Below, one piece after another: positions 56,291-64,000 of a stretch of 64,000 nt of DNA (positions are counted from its first letter, which is position 1; the number at the start of each line of letters is the position of its first letter). A program made the position numbers and the translations under genes. This stretch comes from Luteolibacter luteus (GTDB lineage: Bacteria; Verrucomicrobiota; Verrucomicrobiia; Verrucomicrobiales; Akkermansiaceae): the NCBI RefSeq assembly GCF_012913485.1, contig NZ_CP051774.1, positions 6,262,001 to 6,326,000 on the forward strand. Direction: 5' to 3'. The notes under the pieces are model-generated. The model was not told the DNA's origin, did no database searches, and saw only the letters and a program-made list of their open reading frames with translations.

Positions 56291-56893
56291 TTACTTCGGG
56301 GCGATGCGGATGCAATCCATCGCTACTTCCAGCGCGAGGTCGGGGCGGCGGTCTTCGACCCACTTCTGGATATCGGACACGGCGGGGTAATCCACCGCTC
56401 CGACGTGGCGGAAGCAGCGCGCGTCATCGATCAGCACCACGAAGGGCTGGGTCATGGATGAGGAAAAGATCGCTTCGAGCTCACCCCACACCGGGCAATT
56501 CAGGTCGCCTTGGGCGGTGTCGCCACCGGAGTAGTGGCCATCCAGCCAGAAGAGCGTCGGGGCCTTCAGTTCGGAGACGACTTCCGGCATCACCTTTCCG
56601 CTGTCGCCCTGGCGCAGATCCACGTTCGACACCCCGGAGAAGCGCTTCTTCGCCTCCTGGTGGAACTTCTCGGAAAGCTCGATCGAGTAAACCTTGCGGA
56701 ACTCCTTGCGCATGGCCTCCACCGTATCGCCCTTGAATGTGCCGGTCTCCACCAGCACGTCCAGGCCGAAGCGGGCCTTGTAATCCAGCAGCATGTCACG
56801 CTTCGCAAGCGGCGGCGGCGGGTCGGGGCGACCGTTCTCGATCCACTTTTTGAATTTCCGTTTCTCTTTGAGCTGCTTGAACCAGGAAGCCAT
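56291..56893 (-). CDS. Class I SAM-dependent methyltransferase-like protein
   Basis: 200 residues. After a basic N-terminus (MASWFKQLKEKRKFKKWIEN) comes LDVLVETGTFKGDTVEAM, a glycine-containing SAM-binding motif I, an acidic residue at the end of strand 2 (KVYSIELSEKF), GDSGKVMPEVV and LFWLDGHYSGGD, with VLIDDARCF later. The order fits small Rossmann-fold methyltransferases encoded in glycan clusters. The acceptor is unknown. It is divergent from the fucosyltransferase-like gene at 57074, and the pair is flanked by nested palindromes on both sides. Confidence 0.78.
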   Translation of the reverse strand: MASWFKQLKEKRKFKKWIENGRPDPPPPLAKRDMLLDYKARFGLDVLVETGTFKGDTVEAMRKEFRKVYSIELSEKFHQEAKKRFSGVSNVDLRQGDSGKVMPEVVSELKAPTLFWLDGHYSGGDTAQGDLNCPVWGELEAIFSSSMTQPFVVLIDDARCFRHVGAVDYPAVSDIQKWVEDRRPDLALEVAMDCIRIAPK

Positions 56894-57073
56894 GGGCGGG
56901 CAAGGCTAGGCAGGGAAAAGGCGGTGTCCAAGCGGATTTTCCCATCCCCTTGATCTGGAATGCCGGACGCCGGAAAAGCCGGGCTCCCCTGCCCCTCCCG
57001 CAGCCCGTTTTCGCTGCGGGAATTTTGGAATTCGGCATTCGTCATTCTCCCCGTTCTACCCTTCCCTCCCTGC

Positions 57074-57943
57074 GTGCACATCCCCTTCCTCCGCCCGAAG
57101 GAAAGCTTCATCACCTGCCGCGATCGTGACGATGGCGGCGGGGCGCAGATCTCGGCGCGGATTTCCGCCATGATCTTGGCCCGCCTGCGCGGCCTCACCT
57201 ATGCGCACAGCCCGGTCGCGGAGGTCGCCCACGCGCCGGAAGGAATAAGCGCGGCGGACTGGTCCCGGGCCTGGGAGGGCTTTTTCAATCTGGGCACCGG
57301 TGAGCCGTCCGCGGCCGAGATCGAGGCCCGCGGCTTCCCGATCCGCCCGGTGCCAAAGCCGCACCGCTTCCTCCCGCGCTCCCGCTGCCTGCAGGTGGTC
57401 GCGCATTGCCACAAGGTCACCGACCACCATCCGGAAGCATGGGCCGGGATCGCCCCGCTGCTTCGCGAGCGCTATTTCTTCTCCCAAAAACCCCAGCTCG
57501 CGGGCTACGGCACCGGCCAGGTCCAGGTGGCCGTCCACCTGCGCCGCGGCGATGTCGGCTCGACCGGCCGCTTTTCCGAGCGCTTCACCGGCGATGACAT
57601 CGTGCTGGAGCGGTTGAAGAAGGTCATCGCTGCCATCGGTCCGGACCGCGTGAAGATCCGCCTCTTTTCCCAAGGTGATCCCGGGAGCTTCCAGGCCTTC
57701 ACCGATCTCGGCGCACAGTTGCACCTTGATGACGATGTCTTCGAAACCTTCCATCACTTCGTCAGCAGCGATGTGCTTTTCGTCGCGAAGAGCACCTTCA
57801 GCTACCTCGGCGGGATCATCGGCGGGAATGTCTGCCTCTATGAACCCTTCTGGCATCCCAAGCTGCCGGACTGGCTCCTCCCGGAAGACCTGGACACCCC
57901 GCGTCTGGCCGAAGCGCTGGGGAGAAGGCTGCGGGAGAAGTAG
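57074..57943 (+). CDS. Fucosyltransferase-like protein
   Basis: 289 residues from the GTG at 57074, MHIPFLRPKESFITCRDRDD; longer frames begin in noncoding sequence. QVQVAVHLRRGDVGSTGRFS contains the HxRRGD block that binds GDP-fucose in GT11/GT23/O-fucosyltransferases, and the C-terminal half has strand-loop patterns (VKIRLFSQGDPGSFQAF, SSDVLFVAKSTFSYLGGIIGG) of the donor domain. It probably transfers a deoxyhexose to a surface glycan. It pairs with the divergent methyltransferase gene. Confidence 0.75.
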   Translation: MHIPFLRPKESFITCRDRDDGGGAQISARISAMILARLRGLTYAHSPVAEVAHAPEGISAADWSRAWEGFFNLGTGEPSAAEIEARGFPIRPVPKPHRFLPRSRCLQVVAHCHKVTDHHPEAWAGIAPLLRERYFFSQKPQLAGYGTGQVQVAVHLRRGDVGSTGRFSERFTGDDIVLERLKKVIAAIGPDRVKIRLFSQGDPGSFQAFTDLGAQLHLDDDVFETFHHFVSSDVLFVAKSTFSYLGGIIGGNVCLYEPFWHPKLPDWLLPEDLDTPRLAEALGRRLREK

Positions 57944-57962
57944 CGGCGAAGGGTGAGCGTCG

Positions 57963-58480
57963 GGCTCCGCAGGAGCGGTCAGGAGAAAATGTAGCGGCGC
58001 TCTATGAGCGTCGGTGATTGGCGGCACGGGCCGCATCGGGGGATTTTCTCCAAACGCTTGCGTCCAAAGCCCCGGAGGGGCCATAGCCAATAGCCGGTGG
58101 TCGAGCGCAGCGAAAACCACCGGTAGAGATGGAGTGTGAATGGAACCCCGGATGGGGTTCCAGCGATGCGCCCTGATGCCCCGATGAAGTTTGTGGAGCC
58201 GGTGATGCCCAGACGGCTTCCGGGTAGGTGCGGAAGGTGGATTTTGAGGTGACTTCCCGCGCGCCGGAACCCCTACCGGGGTTCGATGTCACTTCCGATC
58301 CAACCGGTGGTTTTCGCTGCGCTCGACCACCGGCTATTGGCTATTTGCCCTCCGGGCAATCAGACCGGATCAGTTGAACTTGTTAGAGAATCGATGATCT
58401 CCCGATGCGGCTCGTGCCGCGAGTTTGCGACGGTCATAGACCGACGCTACATTTCTTTCGGATCGCTCCGGTGAAGCGTG
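57963..58480. repeat. Nested palindrome B(-) / A / B(+)
   Basis: B element in minus orientation (57963-58048), a junction ATTTTCTCCAAACGCTTGCG, a full A element (58069-58359), and after TGTTAGA a plus B element (58391-58480). The order matches 55696-56270 and 60668-61135. The remaining gap to 58727 holds no gene. Confidence 0.82.
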
Positions 58481-58726
58481 ATGGGAGACGCGTTCCTCCC
58501 CTACGAGCCTTGCCTAGGCTCCCGCAGACCCTGCAATTCCTCCTGTTTGAATCCTGCAAGTCTTGCGAAGCCCTGAAGGCTTTTCATGCCTGCTTCCCTG
58601 ACCCCTTTCCATGCCATTTCCCCGAGACGTCTGATAGTCAATAGATCCAAAACATTCGCCCTGTCTGGCACGTGTCATGCGGGTATTTGCGCAAGGTCGC
58701 CCCACCCCAGCTGTTACCCACCCCTC

Positions 58727-58984
58727 ATGTTCGTCTTCAGACCTCCTGTTTCCCCCTTTCTGCCCGCATCCGCGTCGGCGGCGCTGTTTTTCGGCGTGCT
58801 CGCCTGTCCGGCTGCGGATGAGCCGCGCGACCGCCTGTCCGGCGCCGGTGCTGGTGCTACAGCCGGGATCACTTCCCATAGCACGGTCCAGACCCCGGAA
58901 GCCGCACCGGTTCCCGAGCCCTCTCTGGTTCATCTCGGGATGTCCTTGTTCGGCTTCTGCCTGCTGCTGCGCCGGCGCCGCTGA
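58727..58984 (+). CDS. Small PEP-CTERM protein
   Basis: 85 residues from the ATG at 58727: a short hydrophobic start (PFLPASASAALFFGVLACPA), a Gly/Ala/Thr-rich middle, and a tail VPEPSLVHLGMSLFGFCLLL ending RRRR, the exosortase recognition pattern. It is unusually small for this class, so the mature part after sorting would be only about 35 residues. Function unknown. Confidence 0.65.
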   Translation: MFVFRPPVSPFLPASASAALFFGVLACPAADEPRDRLSGAGAGATAGITSHSTVQTPEAAPVPEPSLVHLGMSLFGFCLLLRRRR

Positions 58985-59039
58985 ATCATCTCCGATCCTT
59001 CCCGTTTTCTTTTCCTTTCAGGCCCCATCCATCACCAGG

Positions 59040-59175
59040 GGCCGATGACACTTTGTTTCGGTGTGTCGAGACAAGTGGCGTGGTCGTGAAAGCGACCTCG
59101 CAAGGGTGCGGCCCCGTCTCCCACGGTAGGGACATCGGGGGGTTACAGGCCGGGCCGCACCCGCATTTTCTTCTC
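59040..59175 (+). ncRNA. Candidate structured RNA leader before the 59245 gene
   Basis: Three nested hairpins: TGTC-GA-GACA (59064-59073), GGTCG-TGAAAG-CGACC (59082-59097), and an 11-bp perfect stem GGGTGCGGCCC (59104-59114) with GGGCCGCACCC (59152-59162) enclosing CCGT-CTCCC-ACGG, then T-rich sequence. GGGGCCG (59038-59044) could pair with CGGCCCC (59109-59115) instead of the long stem, as in an attenuator or riboswitch. No known RNA family was recognised. Confidence 0.35.
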
Positions 59176-59244
59176 CTTCCTCGGATGCGCTGAGCAGACA
59201 GATTGACAGCACCCGGAGACCTGTGCCGAACTCCGATCAAAGGA

Positions 59245-59802
59245 ATGAAGCAGCAGACCGGTCCGATCCGACGCGTGCCCGCCTTGCTGGCGGCGTCAAT
59301 GACCGCCGTGGTGGTCTGCGGATGCGAGCGCGAGCACGAGCGGAAGGAGCCTCTCAGCTACCCCGAGAAAGAAGCGCCGGCTTCCCTCTACCACGCTAAC
59401 ACCGAGGACGGCATGACGCTGGAAGCGGAGACTGCTTCTTCGGTCAAAAAAGGCGGGCCCATGCCCATGTCGGTCACGCTGACGAACGGGCGTTCCGCTT
59501 TGGTCAGCGTGGCGATCTTGGGAGGGGCAGGCGAACTCGGGATCGCGATCGAAGATTCACAGGGCCGCGTGGTGCCGCCCGTGCGGGAGCAGCCGTCATT
59601 CATCCGCGGGGGCTCGATGCGAATGGACAATCTCAAGCTGGGGGAAAGCTATCACTGGCAGGTCGATCTGGGTAAATCCTACCGCTTGGAGCCGGGAGAT
59701 TATAAGGTCTCCATGTCTGCATTCATCTACGAGTATACCCACGAGCCGCTCACGAGCGACACCATCCCCTTGTCCGGCGTGAGGCTGCATGTGACGGAGT
59801 GA
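59245..59802 (+). CDS. Lipoprotein, unknown function
   Basis: 185 residues from the ATG at 59245, preceded immediately by AAGGA. A signal peptide with a lipobox-like VVCGCERE places a lipidated cysteine after about residue 30. The mature domain is a beta-sandwich pattern without catalytic residues (GPMPMSVTLTNGRSALVSVAILGGAGELGIAIED, YRLEPGDYKVSMSAFIYEY). Probably a periplasmic lipoprotein. A structured leader candidate precedes it. Confidence 0.75.
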   Translation: MKQQTGPIRRVPALLAASMTAVVVCGCEREHERKEPLSYPEKEAPASLYHANTEDGMTLEAETASSVKKGGPMPMSVTLTNGRSALVSVAILGGAGELGIAIEDSQGRVVPPVREQPSFIRGGSMRMDNLKLGESYHWQVDLGKSYRLEPGDYKVSMSAFIYEYTHEPLTSDTIPLSGVRLHVTE

Positions 59803-59828
59803 GATCCCTAGCCGACCCGCGGCGCAGA

Positions 59829-60524
59829 TCACCGGGTCATTTCCTCCACCCACTCCGGCACCAGGTCCCCCGCCTTGCCGCGGCGGCTTTCATGAAACAC
59901 GCCGCTGGCCGCGCTTGCTTCCAGATTGATCTCCAGGGTCCGTGCGCCTGCATCCCGCGCCAGGGAGACGAAGCCCGCTGCCGGATACACCAGCCCGGAG
60001 GTGCCGATGGCCACAAACAGATCGGCAGTGGAAATCGCCGCCGCGATCTCATCGAGGAAGAATGGCATCTCACCAAACCACACCACATGCGGTCGCAGGC
60101 AATCGATCCCGCCGCAGGCGCCGCAGATCGAGGCACGGCTCAGGTCCTCCCGGCACACCGCCACCGACTCGCACTCCGTGCAGCGGCTCTTCAGCAGCTC
60201 GCCATGCATGTGCAGCACCGCCGGGGATCCGCCGCGCTCGTGCAGGTCATCGATGTTCTGGCTGACCAAAGTCACGCGATGCGCGCGCAGCATCGCCAGC
60301 CGGGCCAGCGCCTTGTGCGCGGGGTTCGGATGGATGGTCCCGTCTAACAACTTTGCACGCCGTCCATTGTAGAACTGGTGGACCAGTTGTGGATCGCGCT
60401 CGAAGGCTTCCGGTGTCGCCACATCCTCCACGCGATGTCCCTCCCACAGCCCGTCCGGGCCGCGGAAAGTCGGCACCCCGGACTCCGCGGAGATCCCGGC
60501 ACCGGTGAGGATGACGATATTCAT
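59829..60524 (-). CDS. cobB: Sirtuin-type NAD-dependent protein deacylase
   Basis: 231 residues from the ATG at 60524 (MNIVILTGAGISAESGVPTF); a longer frame to 60560 adds an unlikely leader. GAGISAESGVPTFRG, LVSQNIDDLHERGG, the catalytic histidine in HMHGEL, zinc cysteines CTEC and CGAC, and RPHVVWFGEMP are all present. It removes acyl groups from lysines with NAD. It ends 26 bases from the lipoprotein gene and is convergent with it. Confidence 0.95.
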   Translation of the reverse strand: MNIVILTGAGISAESGVPTFRGPDGLWEGHRVEDVATPEAFERDPQLVHQFYNGRRAKLLDGTIHPNPAHKALARLAMLRAHRVTLVSQNIDDLHERGGSPAVLHMHGELLKSRCTECESVAVCREDLSRASICGACGGIDCLRPHVVWFGEMPFFLDEIAAAISTADLFVAIGTSGLVYPAAGFVSLARDAGARTLEINLEASAASGVFHESRRGKAGDLVPEWVEEMTR

Positions 60525-60667
60525 GGGCCGCAGGAAACATTTGTCGTGAGGAAGCGGCAATCAATCTTTCCCTGGGGAGTTCAGGATCTGCAGCGGGGCT
60601 GAGGATGAGATGTGGCGGTGGTGGATGAGTGCGGGTGGAGGGAGGCGTGTTCTTCGATGCCCGGCTC

Positions 60668-61135
60668 GCGCTCCGCAGGTGAGGTCCGAGAGAGAATGTA
60701 GCGGCGCTTTTCTAACAAGCTTGGCTGGTCCGGTCTCATTGCCCGGAGGGCAAATAGCCAATAGCCGGTGGTCGAGCGCAGCGAAAACCACCGGTTGGCC
60801 CACGCAGAGAATGGAACCCCGGACGGGGTTCCAGCGATGTGCCCCGATGCCCGGATGAAATCCGTGGAATCCGTGATGCCCGGATGGCTTCCGATAGGTG
60901 CGGAAGGTGGATCTTGAGGTGCTTCCCGCGCGCCGGAACCCCTGCCGGGGTTCGATATCTCCTCCAACCTAACCGGTGGTTTTCGCTGCGCTCGACCACC
61001 GGCTATTGGCTGTTGCCCCTCCGGGGCTTTGGACGCAAGCGTTTGGAGAAAATCCCCCGATGCGGCCAATGCCGCGATCTTCCGACGCTCATAGAGCGAC
61101 GCTACATTTTATCGTGACCGCTCCTGCGGAGCATC
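60668..61135. repeat. Nested palindrome truncated B(-) / A / B(+)
   Basis: A minus B element cut after GCGGCGCTT (60668-60710), TCTAACAAG, a full A element (60739-61029), the junction GACGCAAGCGTTTGGAGAAA and a plus B element (61051-61135). The junction is the reverse complement of the one left of the 58069 A element. From 61136 to 61324 the DNA is AT-richer and pyrimidine-rich, and probably holds the promoter of the 61325 gene; no gene is seen there. Confidence 0.82.
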
Positions 61136-61324
61136 GGAGGCGGGTTTGCGAGCTACCCGCTACACCCCCATCTTCGTGAATCCAAACGCGTTCACTACTT
61201 GATTCATACATATCACATCATTCACCCACTTTCCTTTCACCGAAAATTCACATGCCGTTTCCTTCATCGCAATTTCACGCCAAACTTATTGCCGAAAACC
61301 CCTTTATTTCTAGCGTCCGCCCCG

Positions 61325-63175
61325 ATGTCTCCAAACCTATCCAAACTCCTCCTGGCGACCGGACTCCTCCTCTCCGCTCCCATGGCTCACGCAGAAGACA
61401 TGATCTTTGAGGAGATCAATGTTATCAGAAGCAAGTTCGAAGGCGTCGGCGAACTGCTCAATATCGGCGATGGCTCCTTCTATGGATCCGTCACGTGGAC
61501 GCCCACCTACCGCGGCGGTGCCGTCTTCCGCGTCGCCCCGAATCAGGAACCGGAACTCATCCATGCCTTCGAGGTCACGGAAGAAATCGGCATCCCGGAT
61601 GCCGGCGGTGCCGGACCTTCCGCGGCGCTGGTCGAAGGACCGGATGGCGCGATGTATGGTGCCACGAAATACGGCGGCGTTTACGGCGCGGGCACCATCT
61701 ACCGCATCACCTCCGCAGGCGTTTACAGCGTGGTGCGCCACCTCAATCGCACGGAAGTCTGCAACGTCAACTGCCTGACCTGGGGACCGGATGGTTCGCT
61801 CTACGGCACCGGCACGTTCTTCCCCATCCCGAATGAAGCGGGCACCGGCATCCTTTTCCGCCTCGATCCGAGCGGCAATTGGGAAAGCCTCTACCAGTTC
61901 CCGAACCTAGTGGCTGACTTTGAAAGCCCCAGGGAACCGAACGGCGTCGCGATCGGCAGCGATGGCGAGGTCTATGGCATCACCCGCTGGGGTGGGAAGC
62001 CGATCAGCGTCGCGCCCTTCACGATCGTGAGCCACGGTGTCTTCTATCGTCTCGAGGAACCGGGCGAGATCACCGTGCTCGGGAACTTCGGCGAGGAAGA
62101 AGACAATCCGCTTTTCATGAGACCCACCGATGGCGGCTTCTACATCACCACCTATGGTGATGTCTCGTACTTCACGAACAGCGGCACGCACACGCTGATC
62201 GCCGACTTCGCGACCGAGGGCAAGGGCAACACCGCCACCACGACCGCCTCCGTGATCACGGAAGACGGCTTCTTCGGCATCACCGACCGGGGCGGCGATC
62301 ATGGCGCGGGCTTCGTCTATCAATACAAGCCGGGCGAAGGCCTGACCTACCTGCACGAGCTGGCGATGGAGTATCGCAGCCGCGACCGCGGTCTCGCGCT
62401 GGGGAATGATGGGCAGATCTATGGCTTCGCCGGCTTCCCGGAAAATGAGTTCGGCGCCGCCTTCTCCGGCATGAGCACGGATGCCAGCGCCGTGGACACG
62501 AAAGCGGGTACCGGTGGCAAGACCGGCCGCGCCTTCCGTTTCCGCAAGGCCAGCGCCGCCGCCAACCTCGTCCCCGTGGCGAAGCCGGATAGCGCCGTGC
62601 TTCCCGCGAAGGCCATCGATGGCAAGCGTGCGGTCACCATCAAGGTGCTCGGCAATGACCGCGATGCCGATCGCGGCGACAAGCTGACCATCACCAGCGT
62701 CAGCACGGTGACCGGAGCCACGGTGGAAATCGTCACGCCGAAGAAGGGTGCGCAGAGCATCCGCTTCACCACCGCCGCCGCCGAGCCTGTGGGCGCGGAG
62801 TTCACCTATGAAGTGTCCGATGGCAAGGGCGGCACCGCCACCGGCACCGTGACGGTGCTCGCACCGGCCAGCGGCAAATTCGCCGGCACCGCCACCGCAG
62901 TCGGCGAGCAGCTGACGGCAGCGCTGTCGATCGTGGTGGACAAGAAGAACGGCGTGTCCGCGGTTTTCAATGAGTCCGGGAAGAAATTCACGGGCAAGGG
63001 CCAGCTCGGCACCGATGACACCGCGGTGATCACGCTGAAGTCGAAGGGTCAGGATCCCTACACCCTGCAGGTCTCACTGGAGCGCGGCACGGAACGCGAG
63101 ATCGATGCCACCCTCACCAATGGCGACACCAGCTTCACCGCCACCTGCACTCCGGTGGTGAAGAAGAAGAAGTGA
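61325..63175 (+). CDS. Secreted GloVer-repeat protein with Ig-like end
   Basis: 616 residues from the ATG at 61325, starting a signal peptide (SKLLLATGLLLSAPMAHAE). Repeats of the type GPDGAMYGATKYGGVYGAGTIYRIT and SDGEVYGITRWGGK through about residue 420 match the choice-of-anchor tandem repeat (GloVer, TIGR03803-like) pattern. A linker rich in Ala/Lys precedes an Ig-like/VCBS domain (VLGNDRDADRGDKLTITSVS, FTYEVSDGKGGTATGTVTV) and a final beta domain. Probably extracellular, of unknown function. A strong terminator follows. Confidence 0.8.
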   Translation: MSPNLSKLLLATGLLLSAPMAHAEDMIFEEINVIRSKFEGVGELLNIGDGSFYGSVTWTPTYRGGAVFRVAPNQEPELIHAFEVTEEIGIPDAGGAGPSAALVEGPDGAMYGATKYGGVYGAGTIYRITSAGVYSVVRHLNRTEVCNVNCLTWGPDGSLYGTGTFFPIPNEAGTGILFRLDPSGNWESLYQFPNLVADFESPREPNGVAIGSDGEVYGITRWGGKPISVAPFTIVSHGVFYRLEEPGEITVLGNFGEEEDNPLFMRPTDGGFYITTYGDVSYFTNSGTHTLIADFATEGKGNTATTTASVITEDGFFGITDRGGDHGAGFVYQYKPGEGLTYLHELAMEYRSRDRGLALGNDGQIYGFAGFPENEFGAAFSGMSTDASAVDTKAGTGGKTGRAFRFRKASAAANLVPVAKPDSAVLPAKAIDGKRAVTIKVLGNDRDADRGDKLTITSVSTVTGATVEIVTPKKGAQSIRFTTAAAEPVGAEFTYEVSDGKGGTATGTVTVLAPASGKFAGTATAVGEQLTAALSIVVDKKNGVSAVFNESGKKFTGKGQLGTDDTAVITLKSKGQDPYTLQVSLERGTEREIDATLTNGDTSFTATCTPVVKKKK

Positions 63176-63208
63176 GCATTTCCAGGTTGCAATAGGCTGC
63201 AATGGCAA

Positions 63209-63252
63209 GGCCCATGTGTCCGGTAGTGGGGCACATGGGCCGATTGTTTTTT
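63209..63252 (+). terminator. Intrinsic terminator after the GloVer gene
   Basis: GGCCCATGTGTCC pairs with the reverse complement GGGGCACATGGGCC, 12-13 bp with one wobble, then GATTG and a T run of six. A short GTG microsatellite follows. Confidence 0.9.
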
Positions 63253-63288
63253 GTGGTGGTGGTGGTGGTGAGCTCGCAGCGGATCTCC

Positions 63289-63580
63289 TGCCCGGAGGGC
63301 AAATAGCCAATAGCCGGTGGTCGAGCGCAGCGAAAACCACCGGTAGGTCCACGCATGAAATGGAACCCCGAACGGGGTTCCAGCGATGTGCCCTGATGCC
63401 CGGATGAAGATCGCAGAATCCGTGACGTCCAAGGAGCTCCCGGGTAGGTGTAGAAGGTGAATCTTGAGGTGACTTCCCGCGCACCGGAACCCCGTCCGGG
63501 GTTCGATGTCATCTCTCGCCGTACCGGTGGTTTTCGCTGCGCTCGACCACCGGCTATTGGCTATGGCCCCTCCGGGGCAT
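63289..63580. repeat. Full A element without flanking B
   Basis: The same composite palindrome as at 51703 and 60739, with inverted ends CTGCCCGGAGGGC and GCCCCTCCGGGGC, and inner hairpins GGAACCCCGAACGGGGTTCC and GGAACCCCGTCCGGGG. No B element flanks it, so A is an independent unit. It lies between convergent genes. Confidence 0.8.
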
Positions 63581-63622
63581 TGCGGAGTCGAACAAGCCCC
63601 TTTCCTAGGACTCATCCCCCGC

Positions 63623-64000
63623 CTACTTCCCGATACAAAAGCTGCTGAAGATCACGCCGAGCACTTCTTCCGCATCCACCTTTCCGGCGATCTCACCGAG
63701 GGCCTCCATCGCTTCACGCAGTTCCATGGCGGCGAGTTCGGCGGCTTGGCCGCTTTCTAACAGGACATCCGCCGCCGCGAGGGATGAGGCGGCACGGCGC
63801 AGGCAATCCCGGTGCCGCGTGTTGATGGCCACCGCGTGCTCGCCCCAATCGGCTTCACCAAGATCCAAGGCCTCGCGGATCTGCACGCGCAATTGATCGA
63901 GACCCTCGCCCGAGCTGCAGGAAAGCCGCACCGCGGGATCGCCGGACCACCCGGCGTGCGGTTCCAGATCCACCTTGTTCAAGACCGTCACCACCCGCGC
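63623..64000 (-). CDS. mnmE: tRNA modification GTPase MnmE, C-terminal part
   Basis: C-terminal ~125 residues; the gene continues past the right edge. MnmE with MnmG modifies U34 of certain tRNAs using 5-formyl-tetrahydrofolate and GTP. The end VLGVIFSSFCIGK is the hallmark (C-x-G-K at the C-terminus). VTVLNKVDLE is the NKxD GTPase motif, and ELREAMEALGEIAGKVDAEEVL is the last helix. It is convergent with the GloVer gene. Confidence 0.93.
   Translation of the reverse strand, partial: ARVVTVLNKVDLEPHAGWSGDPAVRLSCSSGEGLDQLRVQIREALDLGEADWGEHAVAINTRHRDCLRRAASSLAAADVLLESGQAAELAAMELREAMEALGEIAGKVDAEEVLGVIFSSFCIGK

Noticed and set aside
55762-56363. Short proteins with LRSTTGYWL or FAALDHRLLA strings
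   Set aside because: They arise from reading the A repeats in several frames and recur identically in each intergenic copy; not genes.

Overview
The window comes from a GC-rich bacterium that is most probably a verrucomicrobium (PVC group, Luteolibacter/Haloferula-like). The indications are a planctomycete-type cytochrome c domain fused to a DUF2231 membrane domain and leucine-rich repeats, three small PEP-CTERM proteins, a protein with GloVer-type repeats, thrombospondin type 3 repeat proteins, and a MoxR/DUF58/VWA (Bat-like) cluster. No taxonomic search was possible, so this is inference from gene content. No rRNA or tRNA gene, prophage, transposase or CRISPR array was found.

Layout. 1-1.1 kb: three tandem, translationally overlapping membrane paralogues on the minus strand, the last cut by the window edge. 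1.7-10.2 kb: pyruvate carboxylase overlapping a PEP-CTERM gene, four paralogues of a small membrane family, a DUF899 gene, and a secreted-protein gene broken by a frameshift. 10.2-17 kb: PEP-CTERM protein, CBS-containing Mn pyrophosphatase, argS, a ptsN-like EIIA gene and two envelope proteins. 17.2-20.2 kb: ligA carrying a foreign in-frame domain of about 230 residues. 20.3-30.8 kb: cytochrome/LRR protein, small membrane proteins, a YbjQ-type protein with a zinc ribbon, ExoD, a secreted caspase/gingipain-like protein, a GNAT enzyme, a zinc-ribbon protein, a secreted metallophosphoesterase and a DUF5069 protein. 31-32.4 kb: an orphan HipA/YjjJ-like kinase behind a near-perfect palindrome. 32.5-40.8 kb: the MoxR-DUF58-VWA-TPR-BatD cluster, then a secreted cyclophilin. 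42-48.4 kb: two very large secreted repeat proteins. 48.7-51.1 kb: plsY, gpsA and dedA (phospholipid/envelope). 51.1-64 kb: malQ, a methyltransferase, a fucosyltransferase-like protein, a sirtuin, a GloVer-repeat protein and the mnmE 3' end, interleaved with dense families of palindromic intergenic repeats.

The two most unusual signals are the ligA insertion and the repeat system. The ligA gene (17172-20192) keeps its frame through a segment that resembles the kinase domain of phage/plasmid polyvalent proteins, has a lower third-position GC than the flanks, and appears to have lost catalytic residues. The repeats in 51-64 kb form nested palindromes: about 290-bp A elements with inverted ends, often flanked by inverted B elements. 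The B elements also occur as a four-copy 95-bp tandem array, and a stem base pair in B changes compensatorily between copies. They resemble BIME/REP elements, but no RAYT-type transposase lies in the window. A heptamer, TGTTAGA, is also over-represented throughout.
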